Assembly (NCBI RefSeq): GCF_001571325.1
Contig: NZ_BCTO01000027.1
Coordinates: forward strand, 62,001 to 126,000
Origin: Delftia tsuruhatensis NBRC 16741
GTDB lineage: Bacteria > Pseudomonadota > Gammaproteobacteria > Burkholderiales > Burkholderiaceae_C
Direction: 5' to 3'
DNA: 64,000 nucleotides
The position numbers and the translations under genes are program-made. Of this stretch, positions 55,274 to 63,801 are shown piece by piece; position 1 is the first letter of the stretch, and the number at the start of each line of letters is the position of its first letter. Under the pieces are notes generated by a model. It worked only from the letters and a program-made list of their open reading frames with translations, did not search any database and had not been told where the DNA came from.

Positions 55274-55864
55274 CTACCTGGATTCGTAGGACGGGCGCAG
55301 TGCCGCAATCGCCTTTTGAATCGCAGCGCGCACGGCGGGCCGGTCGATCACCTCGCCACAGTGCAGCACGGGCAATGGCTTGCCCTGCCCGGGACGGGTT
55401 TCGTCGCGCATGACGGCCATATCGCCGTTGGCGCCATTGCCGCCTTTGGCGTTCTCTTGCTTGTGGTCGGCGTCTAGTCCACCGTAGATGACGCGCAGCC
55501 ATATGAGAATCGAGTTGAGAAAATCGGTGTCTCGCCCCCCCAGCTCCAAGTCCGATCTGTCTACCAAAATAGTGGAATAATGATTTGGCGGAAATGGGAA
55601 TATCATGCCTCCCGGTTCGCAGATGGCTCCCTTGCCAGAGCTTCCCTTTTTTGAATACGGTCTTCCACCCATTCGATCGGCTGCTTCAAGCAAGATCGGC
55701 GGTAAGCCCACGTGCATAAATTCATGGGCGCAAACCATTCCGGGAAATCCTGCGCCAATAGTCAAAAACTGTTTCGGTGGTGTGTGTTGGAAGCATCGCG
55801 CGGAATATTTTTCCGGATTTTCAGGATCGAATGGAAAGTCCGGGATGAATGCCTTGACATCCAT
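55274..55864 (-). CDS. Short flavin amine oxidase-like protein, probably a fragment
   Basis: 196 residues. Residues 32-90 resemble the FAD-binding start of tryptophan 2-monooxygenase/amine oxidase proteins: LTIGAGFPGMVCAHEFMHVG, then LLEAADRMGGRPYSKKG and an EPGGMIFPF segment. The rest (from about residue 100) matches nothing I know, and the enzyme core of such oxidases (over 400 residues more) is absent. Codon use is less GC-biased than the neighbours. It could be a decayed or recombined gene. Catalysis is unlikely. Confidence 0.5.
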   Translation of the reverse strand: MDVKAFIPDFPFDPENPEKYSARCFQHTPPKQFLTIGAGFPGMVCAHEFMHVGLPPILLEAADRMGGRPYSKKGSSGKGAICEPGGMIFPFPPNHYSTILVDRSDLELGGRDTDFLNSILIWLRVIYGGLDADHKQENAKGGNGANGDMAVMRDETRPGQGKPLPVLHCGEVIDRPAVRAAIQKAIAALRPSYESR

Positions 55865-56002
55865 GCCCTTTCTGGAAGGTTTTCTGATGGTGCGGACAAG
55901 TATTGGAGACGGATGGAGTGACGATTCGCCACAGTTGCGGTACTGGATATGGTGGCGGCACCTGAATCCAGTCTGTCAAGAATGCTTTTCGCAGATCGGA
56001 AA

Positions 56003-56224
56003 TCAGCGTGCGGGGCCTTGGCTTTTGCTACCGCCTTGCTGCCAAGTTTGAAAAAGACCCACCAGCCAGCAAACGGGACATCCGCGCAGCAGCAGCACTG
56101 CGCCACCGAAAGCGGCAAGCCTGGGCAGCAGGGACAGGCTGTCCAGCAGCACTGCTGCGATCATAAAGGCCATGGCGGCTGCGCCGCGCAGCAGGTGGGT
56201 GCTCATGGAGCGGCTACAGAACAT
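56003..56224 (-). CDS. Small membrane protein with CPxC motif, downstream of ECF sigma gene
   Basis: 73 residues with two membrane helices (LLRGAAAMAFMIAAVLLDSL and LPRLAAFGGAVLLLRGC) and a GCPVCWLVGLF motif at the end of the second. It resembles the DUF2892/YgaP-type membrane anchor. The ATG overlaps the sigma gene by 11 nt and GGAG lies 8 nt upstream, so it is translationally coupled. It may be a membrane partner of the sigma factor, which is inference. Confidence 0.62.
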   Translation of the reverse strand: MFCSRSMSTHLLRGAAAMAFMIAAVLLDSLSLLPRLAAFGGAVLLLRGCPVCWLVGLFQTWQQGGSKSQGPAR

Positions 56225-56786
56225 CGCGTGGCTCCTGCGGCATATCGTCATTGGCCCAGTAGCCGCTGGCCAGCAGGTGTTCGCGTAGCGTGGCGCGCGC
56301 GCGGTGCAGGCGGCTTTTGACGGCCTCGACGCTGATGCCGAGCTGCACTGCGGTTTCTGGGGCAGTGAGTTCATGCACGTCGCGCAGGATCAGCACTTCG
56401 CGGTAGGGTGGGCTCAGGCGTTCCATGGCGCGGGCCAGATCCAGTCGCAGGTCGTGGGGGATGGGCGCAGCAGCCGTTTGCAGTGGTGCCGTTTCTGGCG
56501 CGTCCAGGGATTCGGTGCGCCCGCGTCCGCGCAGCAGGCGCCAGCATTCGCGCTCCACGATGCGAAACAGCCAGGTGGCGAAGGTGGCTGCGGTGCGCAG
56601 CGCGCCTATCTTGCGGTAGAGCTGCCATAGGGCGATCTGTACGGCGTCCTCGGCATCTTCGGCGTTGCTGCAGGTTCTGCGGGCGAAGCGCTTGAGGTCG
56701 GGTTGGCAGACCGACAGCAACTGGGCAATGGCGCCGGGCTCGCCCCGGCGCGCGGCATCGATCAGGGTCGTGTCGGCGCGGCTCAT
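56214..56786 (-). CDS. ECF-type RNA polymerase sigma factor
   Basis: 190 residues. Region 2 (CQPDLKRFARRTCSNAEDAE, then QIALWQLYRKIGALR) and region 4 (ERLSPPYREVLILRDVHELT, then GISVEAVKSRLHRARATLRE) are complete, with no extra C-terminal domain. No classical anti-sigma gene follows. Instead, tiny CPxC membrane proteins flank it on both sides with overlapping reading frames. Targets are unknown; I see no clear matching promoter pair in the cluster. Confidence 0.87.
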   Translation of the reverse strand: MSRADTTLIDAARRGEPGAIAQLLSVCQPDLKRFARRTCSNAEDAEDAVQIALWQLYRKIGALRTAATFATWLFRIVERECWRLLRGRGRTESLDAPETAPLQTAAAPIPHDLRLDLARAMERLSPPYREVLILRDVHELTAPETAVQLGISVEAVKSRLHRARATLREHLLASGYWANDDMPQEPRDVL

Positions 56787-57004
56787 GGCAATTCCTTCGG
56801 GTGTTGGCGCCCGAACATTGCGCAGGCCGGGCAAAAGCCGATGATGCCAGTCAGCGCGAGCGTGGCCGCGCCGGCGATCAGCAGCCAGAATCCGGTAGCG
56901 CTGCTGCCCGCCCAAGCCATTGGCGCGAGGGCGGCGAGGACAAGAGCCCCGGCGGTGCGCAGGGCGCGCTCCCACAGGGGCAGGTTTCGCTTGAGATAGA
57001 ACAT
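56783..57004 (-). CDS. Small membrane protein, DUF2892 (YgaP-type) with CPxC motif
   Basis: 73 residues, two helices (ALRTAGALVLAALAPMAWAG and GFWLLIAGAATLALTGIIGF) ending in FCPACAMFG, the typical DUF2892 pattern. The stop overlaps the sigma gene start by 4 nt, so it is the first gene of a three-gene operon. Related domains anchor rhodanese proteins in the membrane. The paired cysteines could respond to redox or sulfur chemistry. Confidence 0.75.
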   Translation of the reverse strand: MFYLKRNLPLWERALRTAGALVLAALAPMAWAGSSATGFWLLIAGAATLALTGIIGFCPACAMFGRQHPKELP

Positions 57005-57115
57005 GAAGACAGGCCTTTGAAGGTTTGGGTCTTTGCCAAGAGGCTGCAAAACACCCAAAGGATTCAGGCGATGTCTGGATGTTGGGCAGCAGGCCGTCCG
57101 GCCTGCTGCCCCGGC

Positions 57116-57583
57116 TCAAAGCCCCGTCAACTGCGGCAATGCCTTCTCGCAGGCCTTGCGGCACAGGTAGCGCAGGTCCTGTTCACCATCTTCACTGCGC
57201 AGGTAGCCGGCGCCGGCGGCGTTGATGTTCCATTCATAGACCTTGCCCGAGCGCAGCAGCCGTCCGCTGAAACTGCAGGGCAGGATGATGGATTCCTCGT
57301 GGAAGCTGCCAGCCGAGACTTGCTTTGCCGTCGCGAAATAGCGGGCCACGTCGGTGGCGTCCAGGCTGACTTTCTCGCAGCCCATGGTCTCGCCCGTGCC
57401 TACGGAACGGGTGACCGGGCCGATGACGGAAATGGGCGCCGCCTTGGCCGCGTGTTTGTGCGTGGGCGTGGATGTGGATGTAGATGAGGCCTGCAGCGGC
57501 GCATGCAGGCACAGCATCACGGCAGCCCAGGCGGCAATGCGCAGGCTGCGAGAGGGATTGTTGAAAAGCTGGCTGGATGGCAT
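57116..57583 (-). CDS. Secreted hypothetical protein, possible amidase immunity partner
   Basis: 155 residues with a signal peptide (LRIAAWAAVMLCLHAPLQAS, cleavage about residue 32) followed by a Ser/Thr-rich segment. Cysteines are at GCEKVSLDA, LPCSFSGRL and YLCRKACEKAL, suggesting disulfides in the periplasm. I do not recognise the domain. It starts 3 nt after the stop of an amidase gene on the same strand. A periplasmic protein tightly coupled to a peptidoglycan amidase fits an immunity protein, but this is inference. Confidence 0.68.
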   Translation of the reverse strand: MPSSQLFNNPSRSLRIAAWAAVMLCLHAPLQASSTSTSTPTHKHAAKAAPISVIGPVTRSVGTGETMGCEKVSLDATDVARYFATAKQVSAGSFHEESIILPCSFSGRLLRSGKVYEWNINAAGAGYLRSEDGEQDLRYLCRKACEKALPQLTGL

Positions 57584-57586
57584 GGC

Positions 57587-58195
57587 TCAGGCTCCCGTGA
57601 AGATGTAGCGCAGCAATTGGGCGCCTTCGGTCGCCTCCTTGCGGGCAATGGCGCCGTGGGAGTAGACATCGGACAGAAGCTTGAGCTTGTAGTGGTCCAC
57701 CAATTGCTGGGTCAGCCATTTGGTCTGGAACAGCTGCGATTGGGTGGGCGCCTCGTAGTCCTTGGTCGATGGCAGGAAGCGGCCCACCACCTCGATGCCC
57801 ACGGAGTCGCTGTTCGCCGGATAACGCAACGGATAGGCCTTTGTGTTCTCGTGCGATGACACATTCTTGGCCCGCTTGCTGAAGCTCAGGCCCTTTTGGT
57901 GCAGCAGGGCATTGATGTTCTTGAGTTCCGTGGGATCGCAGGTGCTCTCGTTGACGCAGCGCGGCTGAAGAATTCCCACATGCCAGCAGATGCGCTCAAG
58001 GCTGGCCGTCTGGTAGATCTTGCCGTCCTTCTCGATCAGAAAGTGTGCCCCCGTCTTCTGGCCGCTCTTGTAGGCATTGAGCACGCTGGCGGCCGTGGAC
58101 GAGTCAGTGCGGTGCAGCACGATGGAGGTGACGGACAGCAAGGCGCCGTGCTCTATGGACGGATAGGTCTTGACTTCGACGCTTTTGTCTACCAT
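57587..58195 (-). CDS. N-acetylmuramoyl-L-alanine amidase-like protein (Amidase_2)
   Basis: About 202 residues. The zinc-amidase fold is recognisable: SIVLHRTDSS with the first His, GAHFLIEKDGKIYQTASLER, the ICWHVG segment, VGIEVVGRF, and YSHGAIARKEATEG at the position of the family's catalytic HxxxxRKxDPG. There is no signal peptide, which is unusual for a housekeeping amidase and typical of cargo of a contact-dependent secretion system. Upstream in-frame codons to 58363 exist but are A+T-rich and lack homology. A secreted periplasmic partner follows 3 nt later. Confidence 0.75.
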   Translation of the reverse strand: MVDKSVEVKTYPSIEHGALLSVTSIVLHRTDSSTAASVLNAYKSGQKTGAHFLIEKDGKIYQTASLERICWHVGILQPRCVNESTCDPTELKNINALLHQKGLSFSKRAKNVSSHENTKAYPLRYPANSDSVGIEVVGRFLPSTKDYEAPTQSQLFQTKWLTQQLVDHYKLKLLSDVYSHGAIARKEATEGAQLLRYIFTGA

Positions 58196-58406
58196 CAATC
58201 CTTTTTCGATAGTGGCCAAGTATTTCTCCCTCTGTATTCCGGCTGAGTGAATGCGAATGGCGGAAAGCCGGGAGAGCATACGGGCGGAAAGGGGAAAAAT
58301 AATTCGAAATGTACTGTGCACCTCTTTATTGGAAATATCTTGAAACAATTGGGTGGAGTTCATGAAGGATGGATGAATTCCAGAAATCTCCGGAATTCAC
58401 AGGGGC

Positions 58407-59354
58407 TCAATGGCGGCGCAATGCAATGCCTGCGCGATGGCCCACAACTGCAACGAGGATGAAGCCCATTCCCGCCCACTGCGCCGCCGACGGAACAGCG
58501 CCAAACCAGACCAGGTCCACCAGCAAGGCCATGGCGGGGTAGACGAAGGACAGTGCCGCAATGGCGGGCGCCGGCAGCCGCTGGAATGCGGCATACATCA
58601 CCGTGTACATGAAGGCTGTATGGACCAGTCCCAGGGTCAGCACCATGGAGGCGGCGCGCGCTGACAGCAATTGAGGGCTGGCTGCGGCGATATGGGTGAG
58701 CAGCGGCAGGGCCCACAGGCTCAGCACCAGTCCGCCCGCCAGCATCTGCAGCATGGCGATCTGGGCCGAGGGCATGTGGCCCAGGCGGCGCGTGGCGACC
58801 GTGGTGCCTGCGTAGAGAGCGGCGGCCAGCAGGGCCAGGGCGACGCCTATCCAGGCGCCTGTTCCAGCATGCGATGCATCCATGCCATCCAGCCCGACCA
58901 GGCCGCTGCTCAGCGCCACCCCCAGCAGGGCCAGCAGCAGCCAGGGCAGCTTGCGGCGTTCGACGGGCTCGCCCTGCAGCGCCGACAGGGCCAGCAGCAT
59001 GAAGGGCTGCACGTGGTAGACCACGGTGGCCACGGCGATGGAGCTGTAGTGGTAGGCGCTGAAGAGGGCGACCCAGTTGAGCACCAGGGCGATGCCGCCG
59101 CCAGCCAGCCACAGCCATTCACGGCCTTGAGGGGCGACCCATTCGCGCCGCCAGGCCAGCCACAGGCCCAGGCCCAGTGCGCCCAGCACGCATCGGGCGA
59201 ATACGACCAGCAGCGGCGGCAGCGCGCTTTCCACGACCAGCAGGCCGATGGTGCCCGACAGCGCCATGGCCAGCAGCATGCGCCAGGTGCCGCCCTGGCT
59301 GGCTCGGGGCCGCGTGGTTGAGGTTGCAGAGGTGAGGCTGGGGCTGTGGGACAT
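58407..59354 (-). CDS. EamA-family (DMT) transporter
   Basis: 315 residues with ten membrane helices in two EamA repeats (for example LLVVFARCVLGALGLGLWLA and ATVVYHVQPFMLLALSALQG in the first, ALSFVYPAMALLVDLVWFGA in the second). It probably exports a small metabolite. The ATG at 59354 starts a short hydrophilic tail before helix 1. It is divergent from the LysR gene at 59485, its likely regulator. Confidence 0.85.
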   Translation of the reverse strand: MSHSPSLTSATSTTRPRASQGGTWRMLLAMALSGTIGLLVVESALPPLLVVFARCVLGALGLGLWLAWRREWVAPQGREWLWLAGGGIALVLNWVALFSAYHYSSIAVATVVYHVQPFMLLALSALQGEPVERRKLPWLLLALLGVALSSGLVGLDGMDASHAGTGAWIGVALALLAAALYAGTTVATRRLGHMPSAQIAMLQMLAGGLVLSLWALPLLTHIAAASPQLLSARAASMVLTLGLVHTAFMYTVMYAAFQRLPAPAIAALSFVYPAMALLVDLVWFGAVPSAAQWAGMGFILVAVVGHRAGIALRRH

Positions 59355-59484
59355 GGTGTCGATTCCTGGGCGCGCTTCGGTATGGAGCGCATGGCCGTAT
59401 CTTGCGGACCTTGCAATCAATCAACAATCCATGAGTCATTCAAATTAATATTGCCTGCCATGCAACAAAGACCGGAGTAGCGCC

Positions 59485-60441
59485 TTGCCCGATACCGCCA
59501 TGCCCCTGGATGAAATGCTGGTCTTCGCCCGTGTGGTGGAGCACCAGAGCTTTGCGGGCGCGGCCCTGCAGCTGGGGCTGACGACCTCGGCCGTGAGCCG
59601 CAGCGTGGGGCGGCTGGAGGCGCATTTCGGGCTGCGGCTGCTGCAGCGCACCACGCGCTCGCTGTCGCTGACCGAGGCGGGGGCAGAGATCCATCAGGCC
59701 TGCCTGCGGCTGGTGGAGGATGCCCAGGCCGTGCAGGCGCTGGCCGGCCAGCTGCGCCAGCAGCCGCGCGGGCTGCTGAAGATCAGCGCGCCGGCCGTGC
59801 TGGGCGATCTCTGGCTGTCACCACTGCTGCCGGGCTTTTGCGCGCGCTGGCCCGAGGTACAGGTGCAGGTGGACATGACGGACCGCATGGTGGACCTGGT
59901 GGCCGAGGGGCTGGACCTGGGCCTGCGCATCAGCGTGCCGGGCCAGATCGCGCCGGGGCTGGTGGCGCGGCCGCTCAAGACCATCCGCTATGTGCTGGTG
60001 GCCACGCCCGGCTATCTGGCGCAGCATGCGCAGATCACGGAGCCCGGGCAACTGCTGGCGCATCCCTTCATCAGCCTGGGCTACGGCCAGTTCCAGAACG
60101 AGGTCGAATTGCGTCCGCAGCGCGCTGGGCATCAGCCGGCCGCGCCCGCTACGCGTCTGCTGGTGAATACGCCCATCACCATTGCCAGCAGCCTGGGCAT
60201 CATCCAGGCGCTGCAGCAGGGGCCAGGCATCGGCGTGGTAGCGGACTTTGCTGCGCAGGCGGCGCTGCAGGCCGGGCAGCTGGCGCCCGTGCTGCCGGGC
60301 TGGGCGCTGTGCGGCAAGTACGCGCCGCGCGTGGTGCATGCGGTCTATGCGCCCACGCGCCATGTGCCGCTGAAGCTGCGGGCGCTGATCGACTACCTGG
60401 TCGAGGTGGAGGGTGACGGCGCCGCGGCCCCCGCCACCTAA
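59485..60441 (+). CDS. LysR-family transcriptional regulator
   Basis: 318 residues. The helix-turn-helix (LDEMLVFARVVEHQSFAGAA, then GLTTSAVSRSVGRLEAHFGL) and RTTRSLSLTEAG wing are typical. The TTG at 59485 has GGAG 7 nt upstream and is my preferred start; ATG 59500 is the alternative. It is divergent from the EamA transporter and its end overlaps the convergent phnE-like gene by 4 nt. Confidence 0.86.
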   Translation: MPDTAMPLDEMLVFARVVEHQSFAGAALQLGLTTSAVSRSVGRLEAHFGLRLLQRTTRSLSLTEAGAEIHQACLRLVEDAQAVQALAGQLRQQPRGLLKISAPAVLGDLWLSPLLPGFCARWPEVQVQVDMTDRMVDLVAEGLDLGLRISVPGQIAPGLVARPLKTIRYVLVATPGYLAQHAQITEPGQLLAHPFISLGYGQFQNEVELRPQRAGHQPAAPATRLLVNTPITIASSLGIIQALQQGPGIGVVADFAAQAALQAGQLAPVLPGWALCGKYAPRVVHAVYAPTRHVPLKLRALIDYLVEVEGDGAAAPAT

Positions 60442-62003
60442 CCCATGCGCCTTCGCAGCGCCGCGCTGGCCCAGTCCACGGCCACGGACAGCGCCAGCAT
60501 GGCGATGATGACGGTGCTGGCCTGGGCATAGTGGAACAGCGACAGCTCGAAGTACAGCAGCTGCCCCAGCCCGCCCGCGCCCACGAAGCCCAGGATGGCG
60601 GCCATGCGGATGTTCATCTCCCAGCGGTACAGCGTGTAGGCCAGCAACTGCGGCGCGGCGCCGGGCAGCGTCGCGTAGAGGAAGGCCATGGCGCGGCCGC
60701 TGCCGGACAGGCGCAGCGCTTGGGTGGGGGCGGCGGGCTGGTTCTGCAGGGCCTCGGCATACAGGCGCCCCAGCACGCCGGCCGTGTGCAGCGCCAGCGC
60801 CAGCGCGCCTGCGAACGGGCCCAGGCCCACGGCCAGGGCGGTGATGGTGGCCCAGACCAGCTCGGGCACGGAGCGCAGCACGTTGAGCACCAGGCTCCAG
60901 GGGGCGCGCCAGCGCGGCAGCGCCAGCAGCAGGCCCAGCACGGCCGCCAGCAGGGTGCCGACCACGGAAATGGCCAGCGTCTCCCACACGCCCACGGCCA
61001 CCTTGCGCAGCCATTCGGCGCTGGTGTCGGGCGGGAAGAAGCTGATGACGAATTCCAGCATGGAGCGGCCCGCCGCGCCGGTGAACAGCGAGGGCAGGTC
61101 CATCTCCAGCATGGCAAAGCTGGCGGCCACGCCCAGCACCAGGGCGGCGCAGGCGAGGGCGCTGCGCCAGCCCCAGGCGCTGGCACGCGCGGCGGGTGGC
61201 GTGTCCAGCGCGCGGCGCAGGCCGCGCGAGAGCAGGTCGGCGCCCCAGACCAGCAGCATGAAGGTCAGCAAGATGGTGGAGGCCTCGCCGCCGTTGAGCA
61301 TCTTCATGGCCTGGTCCATGAGCTGGCCCAGGCCGCCCGCGCCCACAAAGCCCATGACCACCGAGGCGCGTATGGCGCACTCCCAGCGGTAGACGGTGTA
61401 CGAGGTCAGCTCGCGCGCGGCCTGGGGCAGCAGGCCGTACAGCATGGCCAGCGGCCGGCGCGCGCCGGCCTGCGCCAGGGCACGCGCGGGTGCGGGGTCG
61501 GCCGATTCCAGGATTTCCGCATAGACCTTGGCCAGCATGCCGCCATAGGTCAGTCCCAGGGCCAGCACGCCAGCGGCCGGCCCCAGGCCGAAGACGCGCA
61601 CGAAGACCAGGGCCCAGACCAGCTCGGGCACGCCGCGCAGAATGGTGAGCAGGCCGCGCGTGACGGGATTGAGCGCCCGCCGCTCGCGCGCTGCGCCCGT
61701 GACGAGGTAGGCCAGCGGCACGGCCAGCACAAAGGCCAGGGCCATGCCGGCCGTGGCAATGGCCAGGGTCTCCAGCGTGGCGCGGCCCAGGTAGCCGAGG
61801 AAGTCGCGCCCGGTCTCGGGCGGAAGAAACGTGGCCAGAAAGCGGCCTATGACCTGCAGGTTGCCGGGATCGAACAGCGCGCCCAGGCTGAAGCCCGCGC
61901 CCTGGAACAGCGGCCACAGCACGACGGCGGCCAGCACCAGGGCGCCGAGGCGGCGGGGCGCGGCGGGGTCACGCAGCGCGTGCAGATCGGAACTCAACGG
62001 CAT
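60438..62003 (-). CDS. Oxyanion ABC transporter permease, PhnE-type with two fused domains
   Basis: 521 residues, about twice the usual PhnE length. Two complete permease modules are present. The first holds [20 protein letters not shown] and [20 protein letters not shown]. The second repeats these as [20 protein letters not shown] and [20 protein letters not shown]. Either half could pair with the other inside one chain. It is the last gene of a minus-strand operon with an ATPase and a binding protein and overlaps the ATPase gene by 10 nt. The substrate may be phosphonate, phosphite or selenate. Confidence 0.85.
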   Translation of the reverse strand: MPLSSDLHALRDPAAPRRLGALVLAAVVLWPLFQGAGFSLGALFDPGNLQVIGRFLATFLPPETGRDFLGYLGRATLETLAIATAGMALAFVLAVPLAYLVTGAARERRALNPVTRGLLTILRGVPELVWALVFVRVFGLGPAAGVLALGLTYGGMLAKVYAEILESADPAPARALAQAGARRPLAMLYGLLPQAARELTSYTVYRWECAIRASVVMGFVGAGGLGQLMDQAMKMLNGGEASTILLTFMLLVWGADLLSRGLRRALDTPPAARASAWGWRSALACAALVLGVAASFAMLEMDLPSLFTGAAGRSMLEFVISFFPPDTSAEWLRKVAVGVWETLAISVVGTLLAAVLGLLLALPRWRAPWSLVLNVLRSVPELVWATITALAVGLGPFAGALALALHTAGVLGRLYAEALQNQPAAPTQALRLSGSGRAMAFLYATLPGAAPQLLAYTLYRWEMNIRMAAILGFVGAGGLGQLLYFELSLFHYAQASTVIIAMLALSVAVDWASAALRRRMG

Positions 62004-62818
62004 GCGGATGCGGACAGCGGTGCGGCAAAGGCGGCGGGCGCGGGTGTCCACGCAGGGCGGGAGGGATCATCGCCAGCATGCTCGGACCCATACAGCGCAC
62101 GCAGGTGTTCCTGCGTGACTTCAGCCGCCGGCAGGTCGAAGGCGATGGCGCCATCGCGGATGCCCACGATGCGCGCAAAGCAGGCCAGCGCCAGGTCCAC
62201 GGCATGCAGGCTGGCCACCAGGGTGGCGCCGCGCGCGGCGGCTTCGTGCACCAGCAGTTGCACGGTGGACAGGGCCAGGGCCGGGTCCAGCGCGGCCACG
62301 GGCTCGTCGGCCAGGATCAGCTCGGCCTGCTGGTAGAGCACGCGGGCAATGCCCACGCGCTGCAGCTGCCCGCCCGAGAGCTGGTCGCAGCGCGCGAACA
62401 GCTTGTCTGCCAGCTGCACGCGGGCCAGGGCCTCGCGCGCGCCAGCGGTGTCCTGTGGGTACAGCAGCGAGGCCAGCGCCTTCCAGGCCGGCCAGCGGCC
62501 CAGCCGCCCGGCCAGCACGGCCGTGACCACGCGCTGGCGCGGCGGTATGGGCGGCGCCTGGTGCACCGTGCCGATGCGCGCGCGCAGCAGCCGGGGAGCC
62601 CCCGCGCTGGACGCAGGCACCTCGTCGCCCAGCACGCTGCGCCCGCCCTGGCTGGGCGCCAGCGCCGTGCCGATGACGGACAGCAGCGTGGTCTTGCCCG
62701 CGCCCGAGGGGCCGATCAGCGCAATGGCTTCGCCCTGGCGTGCGGCCAGCGTCACGCCGCGCAGCGCAACGCCGCCGCCGGCGTGGGTCAGGCCCACGCC
62801 TTGCAGTTCAAAGCTCAT
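61994..62818 (-). CDS. Oxyanion ABC transporter ATP-binding protein, PhnC-type
   Basis: 274 residues. Walker [11 protein letters not shown]-loop [13 protein letters not shown] (diverged), signature LSGGQLQR, Walker [13 protein letters not shown] and switch His in ASLHAVDLA are present. The sequence matches the PhnC family in overall pattern. The last ~25 residues are Pro/Ala-rich. It lies 19 bp after the binding-protein gene. Confidence 0.85.
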   Translation of the reverse strand: MSFELQGVGLTHAGGGVALRGVTLAARQGEAIALIGPSGAGKTTLLSVIGTALAPSQGGRSVLGDEVPASSAGAPRLLRARIGTVHQAPPIPPRQRVVTAVLAGRLGRWPAWKALASLLYPQDTAGAREALARVQLADKLFARCDQLSGGQLQRVGIARVLYQQAELILADEPVAALDPALALSTVQLLVHEAAARGATLVASLHAVDLALACFARIVGIRDGAIAFDLPAAEVTQEHLRALYGSEHAGDDPSRPAWTPAPAAFAAPLSASACR

Positions 62819-62837
62819 GGATTACGCCTGCCGCGGC

Positions 62838-63722
62838 TTACTTGAGCAGGCCGGCCGACTTGGCGGCGGCCTCGATGCCTTCGTAGTTCGAGGCCTGGGT
62901 GGGAATGAAGCGCGCGGCGCGCTGCAGCTCCAGGATGGCCTTGTGCTCTGGCTTGGCCGGGTCCAGCGCCAGGAAGGCGTCGGTCAGCTTCTTGACCAGG
63001 GCCGGGTCCAGGTCGCCGCGCACGGTCCAGTTGTAGTCGAAGTAGGGCGGCGTGGTGGCGAACACGCGCACCTTGCTGGTATCGACCTTCTTGGTCTCCA
63101 CCAGCTTGTCCCAGACCGATGCGTTGAGCACGCCGGCCTCGGCCTTGCCTGCGGCCACGAAGGCCACGGTGGCGTCATGCGCGCCGGAGAAGGCCACGGT
63201 CTTGAAGTCCTTTTCGGGGTTGATGCCGTCCTGCTGCAGGAAAAAGCGCGGCATCAGGCTGCCCGAGGTGGACGAGGGCGCGCCAAAGGCAAAGCTCTTG
63301 CCCTTGAGGTCGGCCAGGGTCTTGATGGCGGGGTTGGCCGTGATGAACTTGGAGGTGAACCTGGCGTCTTCCTCGCGCTGCACGATGGGGATGGCCGTGC
63401 CGTTGGTGCGGATCTTGGCCTGCACGAAGGTGAAGCCGCCCAGCCAGGCCAGGTCCAGCTTGCGCGTGGCCAGCGACTCGACCACGGCGGCGTAGTCGGT
63501 CACGGGCGTGAACACCACCTTCATGCCGGTCTGTGCCGAGAGGTACTTGCCCAGCGGCTCGAACTTGCGCTGCAGCTCGGTGGGGGCTTCATCCGGGATG
63601 GCCGAGACGCGCAGCACGGCGGGTTCGGCGGCCAGCGCAGGCAGGCTGGACAGGGTGGAGGCGGCCAGCACGCAGGCAGCCGCCTGGCGCAGCGCCGAGC
63701 GGCGCGCAGGAATGTGGTTCAT
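62838..63722 (-). CDS. Oxyanion ABC transporter substrate-binding protein, PhnD-type
   Basis: 294 residues with a signal peptide that carries ARRSALRQAAACVLAAS (Tat-like twin Arg is possible; cleavage near ALAAEP). The PhnD fold is evident in RVSAIPDEAPTELQRKFEPL, DLAWLGGFTFVQAK and GAPSSTSGSLMPRFFLQ. Proteins of this group are annotated for phosphonate, phosphite or selenate; the residues that would distinguish these cannot be judged by eye. It is the first gene of the three-gene operon. Confidence 0.85.
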   Translation of the reverse strand: MNHIPARRSALRQAAACVLAASTLSSLPALAAEPAVLRVSAIPDEAPTELQRKFEPLGKYLSAQTGMKVVFTPVTDYAAVVESLATRKLDLAWLGGFTFVQAKIRTNGTAIPIVQREEDARFTSKFITANPAIKTLADLKGKSFAFGAPSSTSGSLMPRFFLQQDGINPEKDFKTVAFSGAHDATVAFVAAGKAEAGVLNASVWDKLVETKKVDTSKVRVFATTPPYFDYNWTVRGDLDPALVKKLTDAFLALDPAKPEHKAILELQRAARFIPTQASNYEGIEAAAKSAGLLK

Positions 63723-63745
63723 GGATGGGCTCCGTTCAATCAGCC

Positions 63746-63769
63746 ACCGCCGTCCGGATACACGGCGGT
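63746..63769. promoter_or_regulatory. Inverted repeat in the 5' region of the PhnD-type operon
   Basis: ACCGCCGT and ACGGCGGT are perfect 8-bp arms 8 bp apart, 24 bp before the binding-protein start. It could be an operator or a leader hairpin. Confidence 0.45.
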
Positions 63770-63776
63770 TTAATAA

Positions 63777-63801
63777 GGCGCCCGGGGTTGACACGGGCGC
63801 C
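63777..63801. promoter_or_regulatory. Second inverted repeat upstream of the PhnD-type operon
   Basis: GGCGCCC and GGGCGCC are perfect arms 11 bp apart, directly after the first repeat. The remaining 200 bp to the window edge shows no convincing gene. Confidence 0.4.

Noticed and set aside
60531-62336. Plus-strand open frame of 601 codons opposite the PhnE/PhnC-like genes
   Set aside because: No recognisable motif; the minus strand carries two complete permease modules and an intact ATPase.
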